Shown one piece after another: positions 1-9,958 of a stretch of DNA of 64,000 nucleotides. The DNA comes from an uncultured Flavobacteriaceae bacterium. Its GTDB lineage: Bacteria; Bacteroidota; Bacteroidia; Flavobacteriales; Flavobacteriaceae. The stretch covers positions 150,324-214,323 of the forward strand of contig CANMSA010000011.1 of assembly GCA_947500385.1 (NCBI GenBank), read 5' to 3'. The translations under genes and the position numbers were made by a program. The notes under the pieces were generated by a model, which was not told the DNA's origin, made no database searches, and saw only the letters and a list, made by a program, of their open reading frames with translations. How positions within the stretch are numbered: the stretch's first letter is position 1; each line of letters starts with the position of its first letter.

Positions 1-1
1 C

Positions 2-229
2 AATAGCCATGAAATTAGTACACAATTGGGTAGGATGGATGCCCTTCATGGACTAATTTTGCTAAATGATCAAAATGGAGGGTTTCGCAAGGCTTCCGCA
101 CAAAATTTTGATATTCCAGGCCCTGCAAGAAGCATTGAAAGAATTAAGATAAAAGACGTACAATACTATGTGGTAGGCATTAATGACGGTGCACCGATAG
201 TACTTAAGAAAAAAGAAGCAAACCAATAA
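2..229 (+). CDS. C-terminal end of an FG-GAP/VCBS-repeat surface protein (partial)
   Basis: The reading frame is open from the window edge and stops at 227-229, giving about 75 residues. The tail ends in the pattern of an aromatic stretch, then INDGAPIVLK, which mirrors the C-termini of the next two proteins (INDAEPKIFK and INNDQAQLYQ). It is therefore the end of a third member of the same family. The stop codon overlaps the next start by one base (TAATG), so the two are translationally coupled in one operon. Its N-terminus and FG-GAP repeats lie outside the window. The family assignment rests on the tail only. Confidence 0.7.
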   Translation, partial: NSHEISTQLGRMDALHGLILLNDQNGGFRKASAQNFDIPGPARSIERIKIKDVQYYVVGINDGAPIVLKKKEANQ

Positions 230-3200
230 TGAGAACGACTGCGGCAAAAGAATTGCTAGGCTTTTTTACCCTATTGTTACTATTTTCTTCTTGTAACGAA
301 AAAACAGCCAGTACCGATACCTTAAAGAATGAGGAACAAGCAACACTGTTCAACGCCCTTTCCCCTGAGAGAACCGGTATTGATTTTGCAAATACGGTGA
401 AAAACCAAAAAGACTTTAACATCTTCAAATACAGAAATTTTTATAACGGTGGTGGGGTTGCCATAGGCGACATTAATAACGACGGGCTACCCGACATCTA
501 TATGACCGCTAACATGGGGCCCAACAAACTGTACTTGAACAAAGGAGATCTTCGATTTGAAGATATTTCCGAAAAGGCGGGCGTAACCGGGAACAAACCT
601 TGGTCTACAGGTGTTACGATGGTCGATGTTAACAGCGATGGCCTTCTAGATCTTTATGTAAGCAATGCCGGTAATATGAAAGGTAACAATCATGATAATG
701 ACCTGTATATCAACAACGGGGATCTCACCTTTACAGAAAAAGCAAAAGAATACAATCTTGCCGAAACAGGTTTCACCACCCATGCGACCTTCTTCGATTA
801 TGATAAAGATGGGGATTTAGATGCCTACATTTTAAACAATAGCAATATTCCCGTAAGCAGCCTGGGATATGCCGAACAACGGGAAGTGCGCGCACAGGAT
901 TGGGAAGGTGTTCCAAAAATTTTCCGAGGTGTAGGCGATATGCTTTTGAGAAATGATGATGGAAAATATGTTGATGTAAGTGAAGAGGCGGGCATCTATG
1001 GTAGTCTTATCGGGTTTGGGCTTGGTGTAATGGTCAGCGATTTCAATGGCGACCTCTTTCCCGACCTCTATGTATCAAACGATTTTTATGAGCGCGACTA
1101 TCTATATATTAATCAAAAAGATGGCACCTTCAATGAAGAATTGCAAGATTGGACCGCTCACTTATCATTATCGGCCATGGGGATTGATATGGCCGATATC
1201 AATAATGACGGCAATGCCGATATCTTTATTACCGATATGCTTCCGGAAGCGGAGGAACGTGTAAAATCAGTAATGGAATTTGAGGCCTATACCGTTTTTA
1301 ATTTAAAGCAGAACAAAGACTTTTCGCAGCAATATATTCAAAACACATTACAATTGAATAATGGGAACGGCACCTTTTCCGAAGTTGCTTATTATAGTGG
1401 TGTCTCGGCCACCGATTGGAGTTGGGCCGGTCTTTTGTTCGATATGGACAATGACGGCCTACGGGATATCTTCATTACCAACGGGGTCAACCATGACCTC
1501 ACCGATTTGGATTTTGTTGATTTTTTCGCCAATGAAATCATTCAAAAAATGGCTTTGACCGGGAAAAAGGAATCGATTGATTCTATCATTAATAAAATGC
1601 CCATTAAGCCACAACCGAATTTTACCTATCGCAACAATGGCGATATTACCTTTGACAATGTTTCAAACGAATGGGGCCTAGGCATTCCCAGTCTTTCCAA
1701 TGGAACGGCCTATGGAGACCTGGACAATGACGGGGATTTGGATTTGGTGGTAAACAACGTTAACATGCAGGCATTCGTGTATGAAAACCGCACCAATAGC
1801 TTACGAAAAAACAATTATATTAAAATAAAATACGAAGGGCAGGGAAAAAATCAGTTTGCCATAGGGACCACCCTTAAACTGTACCACGGAACGAACATTG
1901 TAGTTCAGGAATTGATTCCCTCAAGAGGATTTCAATCTTCCATGGATTATACGATGACCATTGGTTTGGGTGCTACTACCACGATCGATTCATTACGGGT
2001 TATTTGGCCAGACGATTTTACACAGCTACTTACCCAAGTGGAGGCCAACCAAACCTTGCAATTGAAACGATCCGCCGCCACGGAGCCCTACAAAATACCA
2101 AAAATCAAGGCCTCAAAACCCTTGTTAGAAGCGATAGAAAACACTCGTTTGCTAGCCCATAAAGAAAATTCGTATACCGATTTTGACTATGAAGGGCTGA
2201 TCTATAAGCAACTATCGCAGGAAGGGCCGGCAATGGCCATTGGAGATATTGATGCCGACGGAAACGAGGATATTTATATTGGTGGCGCGAAAGGACAGGC
2301 CGGTATAATTTACAAACATTCCCAAAAGGGTATGGTAACCCCCAAAATGCAGACCGCTTTCGAGAACGATAAATCACAAGAGGATACCGCTGCAGCCTTT
2401 CTTGATGCTGATAACGATGGTGATCTTGATTTATTGGTGGGCACCGGAGGAAATGAAATAGGGGAGCGTAGCCGTTACAGAACCAAATTGTACCTGAATG
2501 ATGGGAAAGGGACATTTACCAAATCGGGAACACCCTTGCCAGCTACCTTTAAAAATATTTCGGTTATCGCACCCTATGACTTTGATCAAGATGGTGATGA
2601 TGATGTATTTATCGGCTCTAGAAGTGTGGTGGGTACGTATGGTATCGACCCGGATCATTTATTCTTGGTGAACAACGGTGATGGTACTTTTTCGGATGCT
2701 TCGGAACGTTTTGCCTATGATATAAAAGATGCGGGGATGGTGACCAACGCCGTTTGGGCAGATATGGATGGTGATGATAAAAAAGATTTGATTTCCGTTT
2801 CAGAATGGGGTACGCCACTAATTTTCAAAAACTCAGGGCGTAGGATTTCCAAAATGCCTTCATCCTTAGACAGCCTTTATGGTTATTGGAATGTGGTCGA
2901 AGCCGCCGATTTAGATAATGATGGGGACAATGATTTGATCTTAGGAAACCAAGGAAGCAATGTACACTATAAGACGACCAAGGAAAATCCTATGAAAATG
3001 TGGATCAACGACTTTGACAACAATGGAACCCTTGAACAGATCATCACCCAAAGTAATAACGGAAAAGACTATCCGTTGCACCAAAAAAAGGAATTGACCG
3101 CTCAGATAGTTTCATTAAAAAAGCGTACGCTAAAGGCTTCTGAGTATGCCAAAAAAACAATTCAGGAGTTGTTTCCAGAACAGGTAATCAACCAAGCCAT

Positions 3201-3591
3201 TGTAAAACAGGCGACTATTTCAGAGTCGGTGGTCGCGATTAACGAAGGTGGTGGTAAATTCACAATTAAGAAACTACCAAGTAGAACCCAATTATCATGT
3301 ATTTGTAGTATTAGTTGTGCAGATATCAACCAAGATGGACATACCGACCTCATAATGGGAGGTAATAATTTCGAATTTAAACCGCAGTACTCTAGACTCG
3401 ATGCCAGTTATGGAGAGGTGTTGTTGGGCAACGGTAAGATGGAATTTGAATGGCAAGACCATACAAAAAGTGGTTTTTTCATTCGCGACGAAATCAAACA
3501 CTTGAAACAATTTAAAGACAAAAAAGGCAATCGCTATTTAATTGCTGCTATCAATGATGCAGAACCAAAGATTTTTAAAATCGATGAATAA
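229..3591 (+). CDS. FG-GAP/VCBS repeat lipoprotein with ASPIC/UnbV domain
   Basis: This is a 1120-residue exported lipoprotein with a signal peptide and lipobox ending LFSSC (Cys22). Many calcium-binding loops of the type DxNxDGxxDxx are visible (DINNDGLPDIYM, DVNSDGLLDLYV, DYDKDGDLDAYI and more). They fall in two blocks, each expected to form a beta-propeller. Between them, at about residues 545-605, is an ASPIC/UnbV-like segment (PSRGFQSS then SLRVIWPDD). Such proteins are normally surface exposed and bind ligands or partners; no catalytic motif is visible. It overlaps its upstream paralogue by one base and its downstream paralogue by 8 bp, and heads towards the haloperoxidase gene. The substrate or partner is unknown. 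Confidence 0.88.
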   Translation: MRTTAAKELLGFFTLLLLFSSCNEKTASTDTLKNEEQATLFNALSPERTGIDFANTVKNQKDFNIFKYRNFYNGGGVAIGDINNDGLPDIYMTANMGPNKLYLNKGDLRFEDISEKAGVTGNKPWSTGVTMVDVNSDGLLDLYVSNAGNMKGNNHDNDLYINNGDLTFTEKAKEYNLAETGFTTHATFFDYDKDGDLDAYILNNSNIPVSSLGYAEQREVRAQDWEGVPKIFRGVGDMLLRNDDGKYVDVSEEAGIYGSLIGFGLGVMVSDFNGDLFPDLYVSNDFYERDYLYINQKDGTFNEELQDWTAHLSLSAMGIDMADINNDGNADIFITDMLPEAEERVKSVMEFEAYTVFNLKQNKDFSQQYIQNTLQLNNGNGTFSEVAYYSGVSATDWSWAGLLFDMDNDGLRDIFITNGVNHDLTDLDFVDFFANEIIQKMALTGKKESIDSIINKMPIKPQPNFTYRNNGDITFDNVSNEWGLGIPSLSNGTAYGDLDNDGDLDLVVNNVNMQAFVYENRTNSLRKNNYIKIKYEGQGKNQFAIGTTLKLYHGTNIVVQELIPSRGFQSSMDYTMTIGLGATTTIDSLRVIWPDDFTQLLTQVEANQTLQLKRSAATEPYKIPKIKASKPLLEAIENTRLLAHKENSYTDFDYEGLIYKQLSQEGPAMAIGDIDADGNEDIYIGGAKGQAGIIYKHSQKGMVTPKMQTAFENDKSQEDTAAAFLDADNDGDLDLLVGTGGNEIGERSRYRTKLYLNDGKGTFTKSGTPLPATFKNISVIAPYDFDQDGDDDVFIGSRSVVGTYGIDPDHLFLVNNGDGTFSDASERFAYDIKDAGMVTNAVWADMDGDDKKDLISVSEWGTPLIFKNSGRRISKMPSSLDSLYGYWNVVEAADLDNDGDNDLILGNQGSNVHYKTTKENPMKMWINDFDNNGTLEQIITQSNNGKDYPLHQKKELTAQIVSLKKRTLKASEYAKKTIQELFPEQVINQAIVKQATISESVVAINEGGGKFTIKKLPSRTQLSCICSISCADINQDGHTDLIMGGNNFEFKPQYSRLDASYGEVLLGNGKMEFEWQDHTKSGFFIRDEIKHLKQFKDKKGNRYLIAAINDAEPKIFKIDE

Positions 3592-6500
3592 GCTAGGCAT
3601 TCTCTTCCTCCTTTTTTTGGCAATTAGCTGCGACACCCAGCAACCCCGGGTTTTTAGCAATCCAGACGCGGCTATAACAGGGATTGACTTTGCCAATACC
3701 CTGACCGAAACAGATGAGCTGAATATCCTAGATTATCTATATTTCTATAACGGAGGTGGCGTAGCTATCGGGGATGTGGATAACGATGGCTTGCCCGACA
3801 TTTTTTTCTCGGGAAATCAGGTGAAGAACAAACTATACCGCAATAAAGGGAATCTTACTTTTGAAGATATCACCCACACCGCAGGAGTCGCCGGCAACAG
3901 CACTTGGAATACAGGCACGGTTATGGGCGATGTTAATGGCGATGGTTTGCTTGATATTTATGTTTGTGCAGTGGTCGGCATCAAAGGCTTTAATGGGTAC
4001 AATGAACTTTATATCAACAACGGCACCGATAGTTCGGGCGCGGTTACCTTTACCGAAAGTGCCGCCAAGTATGGTTTGGATTTTGATTCGTACAGCTCCT
4101 CCGCGGCTTTTCTTGATTACGATTTAGACGGGGATCTAGACATGTACTTGCTCAACCATGCGGTACACACACAAGAATCGTTCGGTAATGCGGAACTGCG
4201 CCGCAAACGGGATTTTCAAACAGGTGATAAACTGCTACGCAACGATGGGGGAAAGTTTACAGATGTAAGTGAAGAAGCCGGTATATACGGCGGTATAAAT
4301 GGCTATGGGCTTGGAGTCGCGGTAGCCGACTTTAATCAAGATGGTTATCCTGACATCTATGTAGGGAATGATTTTCATGAAGATGATTACTATTACCTGA
4401 ACAAAGGCGATGGTACTTTCGAGGAAAGCCTCCGAACCTATTTTGGTCATACAAGTCGGTTTTCAATGGGGAACGATGTAGCCGATATCAATCATGACGG
4501 TTGGCCCGATATCATGTCCTTGGATATGTTGCCCGAAGAAGAAAAAGTCTTAAAAGAGTCTGAAGGAGATGACAACCCACAGACCCAAAAAATGCGAACC
4601 GAACGTTTTGGGTACTACTACCAGTATACCCGAAACATGCTTCATATAAATCGCAAGGGAAAAGCATATCAAGAAACGGCTTTGATGAGTGGTGTCGCCG
4701 CGACAGATTGGAGTTGGAGTGCCCTTTTTGCCGATTATAATCAGGACGGCGAACAAGATATTTTTGTATCGAACGGTATTCCCAAACGCCCGAACAATAT
4801 TGATTTTGTAGATTTTGTTTCGAACGGACAGATTCAAAAAAAAATAGACAATACGAAACTCGTAGATCAGGAAGCACTCAACTTAATGCCTTCGGGAAAG
4901 ACCCACAACTACGTTTTCCAAGGCACTGGAAGCCTTGGATTTGAGGATCGATCGAGCAACTGGATCTCAAACGATACGTTGGTCTCGGGAGCAACGGCAA
5001 TGGCAGATTTGGACAATGACGGCGATTTGGATATTGTCACCAATAACCTGGATCAGACGGCCTCGCTCTATATCAATGAGACCAATGAAAAGGCCAATTA
5101 TCTAAAACTAAGGCTGCAATTCTCTGCTAAAAACAATTTCGGAATAGGCGCCAAAGTATTTTCCTATCACGACGGTATGCTGCAATACAAAGAACTCTAC
5201 ACTGCCCGGGGGTTTCAAGCCTCTTCGGAACCAGTAGTACATTTTGGCTATGGAGCTACCCCCCAAGTAGATTCCCTCAAAATTGTTTGGCCCGATAATC
5301 GCGCCCAAATACTACGAAAGGTTGCTACCAACCAAACTTTAGTGGTAACTCCCAGCGAAACATTCGAATTTGACCATGCAACACTTCTCCCGAAAGAAAA
5401 GAAGGTTTTTACCAAAATACCAGGTAATTTGGGAATCGACTTTCTACACAAAGAAGATTCCTATATAGATTTCAACCGTCAAAAATTAATCCCTTATCAA
5501 GTCTCCGACCGTGGCCCCGCCATCGCGGTAGGAGACCTAAACGGAGACGGAAGGGACGACGTCTTTTTTGGAGGTAGCAAATACCTTCCTGCCCAAGTAT
5601 TTGTTCAAAACGATACCGCTTTTACCCTTTCCTCCTTTCCCAGTATTGTTAAGGATTCGATAAAGGAAGACGTTGTGGCATTCATTGAAGACCTGGATCA
5701 AGATGGTAGGAACGATTTGCTTGTAGGGACTGGTGGTGCCGACTTTTTCCAAGAAATGAAGCCGCTATTGGACTCCTATTACAAGGCTTCCGACAGTACA
5801 TTTCAAAAGGGGGCCTTGCCTGCAAATTTTGGAAACACCTCTGTCATTGCTCCCCACGATTTTGATGGTGACGGGGATTTGGATCTTTTTTTGGGGAACC
5901 AAGCAGTGTCCAACGATTTTGGGAAAACCCCGGTGTCCGTTCTGTTGCAGAACGAAATGGGGGCCTTTACACCGGTACACAATCCCGACCTGCAAGCTGC
6001 CGGAATGATTACCGATGCCATTTGGGACGATTTTGATGGGAACGGCACAAAAGACCTCATCCTAATAGGAGAATGGATGGCACCTCTCTTCTTTAAAAAC
6101 ACCAATGGCGAACTGGTCAAAACAGAGGTAGGTATTGACCATTTAAAAGGGCTTTGGCAAGCAATCACACCATTTGATATTGACCAGGATGGCGATACCG
6201 ACTATCTTGTCGGGAATTGGGGCAGCAATACCAAACTCAAGGCCAGTGAAGAAAACCCCCTTCAATTGTTTTATGGCGACTTCGATAAAAATGGGCAAAG
6301 TGAAACCATCACCACACAAGAAAAAAATGGCAGGTATTACCCCTTGGAAGGATTGAAAGAAATGGCTTCCCAATTGGTATTCTTAAAGAAAAAATTCAAT
6401 ACAAATAGTGATTTTGCCGGAAAGGATATTACTGAAATCCTAGATAAGGAATTGTTGGAAACAGCTACTGTTTTAACGGTAAACGAACTGCGCTCCGGGG

Positions 6501-6841
6501 TTCTAAAAAACGAAAACGGACGGTATGTGTTCGTTCCTTTTGAAAAAGATTTACAGACCGCGCCGATAACGGCCTTTGCCACCTTTGATTTTGATGGTGA
6601 CAAAAAAACCGAAGTACTTGTAGGCGGCAACTACTTTGGCGTAAAGCCATATCATGGGCGTTTCGATTCCTTTCCCGGCGCCTTGATAAATGATGAAAAA
6701 AATGTAATTTTGGGCGATGAAATCGGTTTGCGATTTATGAATAAATCGATACGGCATCTTGATATCATCTCCCTGAACAACCAATCATATTTGTTGGTGA
6801 CCATCAACAATGACCAAGCACAATTGTATCAAATAAATTAA
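3584..6841 (+). CDS. FG-GAP/VCBS repeat lipoprotein with ASPIC/UnbV domain (paralogue)
   Basis: I choose the ATG at 3584, which gives MNKLGILFLLFLAISC, a clean lipoprotein signal with Cys16. The frame is open 14 codons further upstream but that extension would bury the signal. The 1085-residue protein has the same layout as its neighbour: an N-terminal FG-GAP propeller with DVDNDGLPDIFF, DVNGDGLLDIYV and DYDLDGDLDMYL loops, an ASPIC/UnbV-like domain near residues 515-575 (ARGFQASSEP, SLKIVWPDN), then a second FG-GAP block. It overlaps the upstream stop by 8 bp and ends 4 bp before the haloperoxidase, so co-expression is very likely. Tandem duplication is evident. No enzyme motif is seen. Confidence 0.88.
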   Translation: MNKLGILFLLFLAISCDTQQPRVFSNPDAAITGIDFANTLTETDELNILDYLYFYNGGGVAIGDVDNDGLPDIFFSGNQVKNKLYRNKGNLTFEDITHTAGVAGNSTWNTGTVMGDVNGDGLLDIYVCAVVGIKGFNGYNELYINNGTDSSGAVTFTESAAKYGLDFDSYSSSAAFLDYDLDGDLDMYLLNHAVHTQESFGNAELRRKRDFQTGDKLLRNDGGKFTDVSEEAGIYGGINGYGLGVAVADFNQDGYPDIYVGNDFHEDDYYYLNKGDGTFEESLRTYFGHTSRFSMGNDVADINHDGWPDIMSLDMLPEEEKVLKESEGDDNPQTQKMRTERFGYYYQYTRNMLHINRKGKAYQETALMSGVAATDWSWSALFADYNQDGEQDIFVSNGIPKRPNNIDFVDFVSNGQIQKKIDNTKLVDQEALNLMPSGKTHNYVFQGTGSLGFEDRSSNWISNDTLVSGATAMADLDNDGDLDIVTNNLDQTASLYINETNEKANYLKLRLQFSAKNNFGIGAKVFSYHDGMLQYKELYTARGFQASSEPVVHFGYGATPQVDSLKIVWPDNRAQILRKVATNQTLVVTPSETFEFDHATLLPKEKKVFTKIPGNLGIDFLHKEDSYIDFNRQKLIPYQVSDRGPAIAVGDLNGDGRDDVFFGGSKYLPAQVFVQNDTAFTLSSFPSIVKDSIKEDVVAFIEDLDQDGRNDLLVGTGGADFFQEMKPLLDSYYKASDSTFQKGALPANFGNTSVIAPHDFDGDGDLDLFLGNQAVSNDFGKTPVSVLLQNEMGAFTPVHNPDLQAAGMITDAIWDDFDGNGTKDLILIGEWMAPLFFKNTNGELVKTEVGIDHLKGLWQAITPFDIDQDGDTDYLVGNWGSNTKLKASEENPLQLFYGDFDKNGQSETITTQEKNGRYYPLEGLKEMASQLVFLKKKFNTNSDFAGKDITEILDKELLETATVLTVNELRSGVLKNENGRYVFVPFEKDLQTAPITAFATFDFDGDKKTEVLVGGNYFGVKPYHGRFDSFPGALINDEKNVILGDEIGLRFMNKSIRHLDIISLNNQSYLLVTINNDQAQLYQIN

Positions 6842-6845
6842 AAAC

Positions 6846-8189
6846 ATGAGAAAATTCTTGTTGTTAGTGCTGCCAGCATTTCTGGTATTGGCATGTAAGG
6901 AAGAAAAAACTGCCGAAGCGATCGAAGTAGGCCCTGAGGCTTTGCATGGTTCAATCGATAGGGTAACCCAAATTATGATTCATGATATTTTCAGCCCTCC
7001 GGTCGCGAGCCGAATATTTGCATACCCCGCCATCGCGGCATATGAGATTACGGCCTTGAACAACGATGCCTACCTATCCTTGGCAGGCCAAGCAACCGGC
7101 TTGGAACCAATTCCGAAACCGAACGATGAGCAAGAGATCAACTATCAACTTGCCGCAGTGGTCGCCCATATGGAACTAAGCAAACAACTTATCTTCTCGG
7201 AAAAAGATATGGAGCAATATAGAGATAGTCTCTATACCATCTGGGAAGCTAAAAATAAAGTGCTCTTTGATACATCAAAAACCTATGGTCTGCAAGTGGC
7301 CGAGCATATATCGGAATGGATGGGCAAAGATAACTATGCACAAACGCGTACCATGCCAAAGTTTACAATACGTACCGAAGATGAAACCCGCTGGCAGCCG
7401 ACTCCCCCCGCCTATATGGAAGGTATTGAGCCACACTGGAGTAAGATACGCCCGTTTTTGATCGACTCGGCAGAACAGTTTAAACCCATACCGCCACCGC
7501 CTTTCTCAATGGATAAAAAATCACATTTCTACAAAGAGCTTCAAGAGGTTTATGATATTAGCAAAAAAATCGCCGACGAGGGAGATGCGTCCGAAGAAAT
7601 AAAAATAGCGCAATTTTGGGATTGTAACCCCTATGTTTCCGTAACACGGGGACACCTCATGTTCGCTACAAAAAAGATTACCCCAGGGGCCCACTGGATC
7701 GGAATCGTTAAAATCGCGACCCGTAAAACCGGGAGTGATTTTGACAAAACACTGTATGCCTACACCAAAACTTCCATGGCCATAGCGGATGCCTTTATCA
7801 GCTGTTGGGATGAAAAATACCGGAGCAACTTAATTCGACCCGAAACACTCATCAACCAACATATAGACGATAGTTGGAAACCGGTATTACAAACCCCGCC
7901 TTTCCCGGAATATACTAGCGGGCATAGCGTGGTTTCCGGAGCGGCATCCATTGCGCTTACAGACATTTTTGGCGAGGGTTTTGCCTTTGACGACGATACC
8001 GAAGTACCCTATGGCCTTCCCATTAGAAGCTTTACCTCTTTTGAGCACGCGGCAGACGAAGCCGCCATCAGCAGAATGTACGGAGGTATCCATTATCGTG
8101 CGGCGGTAGAGGTGGGTGTCGAACAAGGCAGAAACCTTGGTGCCTATATCATGAACAAGGTGAAGATGACACCAAGCCCTTCAAACTAG
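6846..8189 (+). CDS. Vanadium-dependent haloperoxidase lipoprotein (iodoperoxidase-like)
   Basis: The 447-residue PAP2-superfamily enzyme has a lipoprotein signal (LVLAC, Cys17). All vanadate-binding residues of the family are visible: K324 and R331 (K-x6-R-P), S358-G359-H360, R410 and H416 (R-M-Y-G-G-I-H). Family knowledge: these enzymes use H2O2 to oxidise halides to hypohalous species. Residues Y263, W321, D322 and F353 also coincide with positions I remember being discussed for Zobellia galactanivorans VIPO1, an iodide-specific bacterial enzyme. That numbering match is from memory, not from a search. The gene sits 4 bp after an FG-GAP protein and 4 bp before an SRPBCC-like protein. The lipid anchor suggests action at the cell envelope, where H2O2 and iodide would be met. 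Chloride or bromide specificity cannot be excluded from sequence alone. Confidence 0.93.
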   Translation: MRKFLLLVLPAFLVLACKEEKTAEAIEVGPEALHGSIDRVTQIMIHDIFSPPVASRIFAYPAIAAYEITALNNDAYLSLAGQATGLEPIPKPNDEQEINYQLAAVVAHMELSKQLIFSEKDMEQYRDSLYTIWEAKNKVLFDTSKTYGLQVAEHISEWMGKDNYAQTRTMPKFTIRTEDETRWQPTPPAYMEGIEPHWSKIRPFLIDSAEQFKPIPPPPFSMDKKSHFYKELQEVYDISKKIADEGDASEEIKIAQFWDCNPYVSVTRGHLMFATKKITPGAHWIGIVKIATRKTGSDFDKTLYAYTKTSMAIADAFISCWDEKYRSNLIRPETLINQHIDDSWKPVLQTPPFPEYTSGHSVVSGAASIALTDIFGEGFAFDDDTEVPYGLPIRSFTSFEHAADEAAISRMYGGIHYRAAVEVGVEQGRNLGAYIMNKVKMTPSPSN

Positions 8190-8193
8190 GATT

Positions 8194-9084
8194 ATGAAAA
8201 GAAAAATAGGTTTGGTCACCACCATCTTGCTTCTCGCATTTCTTGGCTGGTATCTATTTATAAAACCCTATGATTACTTGGTGCGTTTCGAAGTCAAGGC
8301 ACTCCCGGGAACCATTAATCAAACCGTTAAGTTATCGAATAACAGTATAAAGGGAAGTCGATTTGTGAGTCAAGAAAATATTGCCCATTTCACTTATGAA
8401 ATGAACCACAATGATTCGATTTTTACCTATGAATGGGACATTCAAAAAATCAATGATTCATTGTCAAAAGTTCGGGTCTATGTAAGCAATCCTGACAACA
8501 GGCTTCAAAATCGGCTAAAGATTCCCTTTGCCGATACGCCCTTTAAACTTCGAGCGGATCAAACCCTAAAAACGACGTTAAAGACACTGCATGAGCATCT
8601 GAAGCGCATTAAGGTTTCAATTGTAGGCGAATCTGAAATACCGGATACTTATTGTCTTTGTGTACCTCTAAAGGACACGCAACGGAACAAGGCCAATGGA
8701 ATGATGAAGAACTACTCTTTTTTGAGCAGTATGGTCTTAAAAAATAACCTACAGTTAAACGGTAGCCCGTTGGTAGAAGTTACCGATTGGCAAGTAGCCA
8801 AAGACAGTCTGCACTTTAACTTCTGTAACCCGATCATCAAACCCGATAGTCTACCAGAAATAGCCGGTGTTTTTTATAAGCAAGTCAAAGGCCGTAAGGC
8901 TTTAAAGGCCATTTATAATGGCAACTATATTACCTCCGACCGGGCCTGGTATGCACTTTTGAACCATGCGGACAACAACCAGATCGAAGTGGAAAAAAAA
9001 CCTTTGGAGATCTTTTATAACAACCCGAGCACAGGTTCAGATGAACTCAATTGGAAAGCCGAAATTTACATGCCCATAAAATAA
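8194..9084 (+). CDS. SRPBCC plus GyrI-like effector-binding protein, membrane-anchored
   Basis: The protein has 296 residues with one N-terminal hydrophobic segment (about 5-24, TTILLLAFLGWYLFI), so it is probably anchored in the inner membrane or exported. The first half (VRFEVKALPGTINQTV, then FTYEWDIQKI) resembles the START/SRPBCC ligand-binding fold. The second half, with NFCNPI and a terminal EIYMPIK strand, resembles the GyrI/AraC effector-binding fold. This pairing is recurrent in Bacteroidota proteins of unknown role. It starts 4 bp after the haloperoxidase stop and lies in the same operon. A role in binding a small hydrophobic molecule is inference from fold resemblance only. Confidence 0.6.
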   Translation: MKRKIGLVTTILLLAFLGWYLFIKPYDYLVRFEVKALPGTINQTVKLSNNSIKGSRFVSQENIAHFTYEMNHNDSIFTYEWDIQKINDSLSKVRVYVSNPDNRLQNRLKIPFADTPFKLRADQTLKTTLKTLHEHLKRIKVSIVGESEIPDTYCLCVPLKDTQRNKANGMMKNYSFLSSMVLKNNLQLNGSPLVEVTDWQVAKDSLHFNFCNPIIKPDSLPEIAGVFYKQVKGRKALKAIYNGNYITSDRAWYALLNHADNNQIEVEKKPLEIFYNNPSTGSDELNWKAEIYMPIK

Positions 9085-9088
9085 TGTT

Positions 9089-9943
9089 ATGAAGGGATGT
9101 TTCTTACTGTTGATCGGTTGTTTTCTCCTGAGCAGTTGTGCCAATTATGGACAGTTGAATTACCTGACCAAACTTCCAAAAAAGCTCGATGAGAATTCTG
9201 GCATCGTTCAAATGAAAGATTCCACGGTCTGGTTTATTCAAGATGGTGGCAATTCTGACAAGCTGTATAAGGTTGGTTTTAATGGGGAACTACTGCGGGA
9301 ACTTCAGGTGAAAAATGGTAAAAACAAGGATTGGGAAGACTTGGCGACCGATGCCAATGGCAATGTATACATAGGCGATTTCGGGAACAATAAAAGCAAC
9401 CGAACGGACCTGGTCATTTACAAAGTTCCCAACCCCGAGGTTGAAAAAGGGGATAAGATTGATGCAAAAAAAATAAAGTTCAAGTATCCCGACCAAGAAA
9501 AATTTCCCCCTAAGCGTAAGAAGAAGCAATTCGATTGTGAAGCGATGTTCTATTATGACGCGCATTTGTATCTCATCACCAAAAACCGAACCCAACCCTT
9601 CTCGGGCATGGCCAGAATCTATAAAGTTCCTGCAAAAAAAGGAAAACATGACGCAAGCTTGGTTGGGACTTTTGCTACTTGCCAAGATGAGGCAAGCTGC
9701 AGGGTCACAGCGGCCACCATTTCAGATGATGGAAAAACCATCGTTTTGTTGGGCAACGGCAAATTATGGATCTATACCGATTTTAAAGGTGAGAATTTCA
9801 CCAATGGCATTGTAAAAGAAATTGACCTAGGTATTCGAACCCAGTTAGAATCTGTATGTTTTATGAATTCCACCACCTTATTGTTATCGGACGAACGTAG
9901 TAATAACGAAGGTGGTAATCTTTATACCTTTACGCTCCCATAG
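9089..9943 (+). CDS. Lipoprotein with beta-propeller-like repeats, function unknown
   Basis: This is a 284-residue lipoprotein (MKGCFLLLIGCFLLSSC, Cys17). The mature part shows repeated blades such as NSGIVQMKDSTVWFIQDGG, GNVYIGDFGNNKSNR and LESVCFMNSTTLLLSDER, the look of an NHL or SMP-30-type propeller. No catalytic motif is certain. It is the last gene of the operon that contains the haloperoxidase: it begins 4 bp after its neighbour and the next gene is convergent. It could be a sensor or scaffold at the envelope. I do not recognise a named family with confidence. Confidence 0.6.
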   Translation: MKGCFLLLIGCFLLSSCANYGQLNYLTKLPKKLDENSGIVQMKDSTVWFIQDGGNSDKLYKVGFNGELLRELQVKNGKNKDWEDLATDANGNVYIGDFGNNKSNRTDLVIYKVPNPEVEKGDKIDAKKIKFKYPDQEKFPPKRKKKQFDCEAMFYYDAHLYLITKNRTQPFSGMARIYKVPAKKGKHDASLVGTFATCQDEASCRVTAATISDDGKTIVLLGNGKLWIYTDFKGENFTNGIVKEIDLGIRTQLESVCFMNSTTLLLSDERSNNEGGNLYTFTLP

Positions 9944-9958
9944 CTTCCCTGCGCAGTA

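Noticed and set aside
2105..2515. 136-codon open frame opposite the first FG-GAP gene
   Set aside because: It lies wholly inside a well-supported gene on the other strand and its product has no family features.
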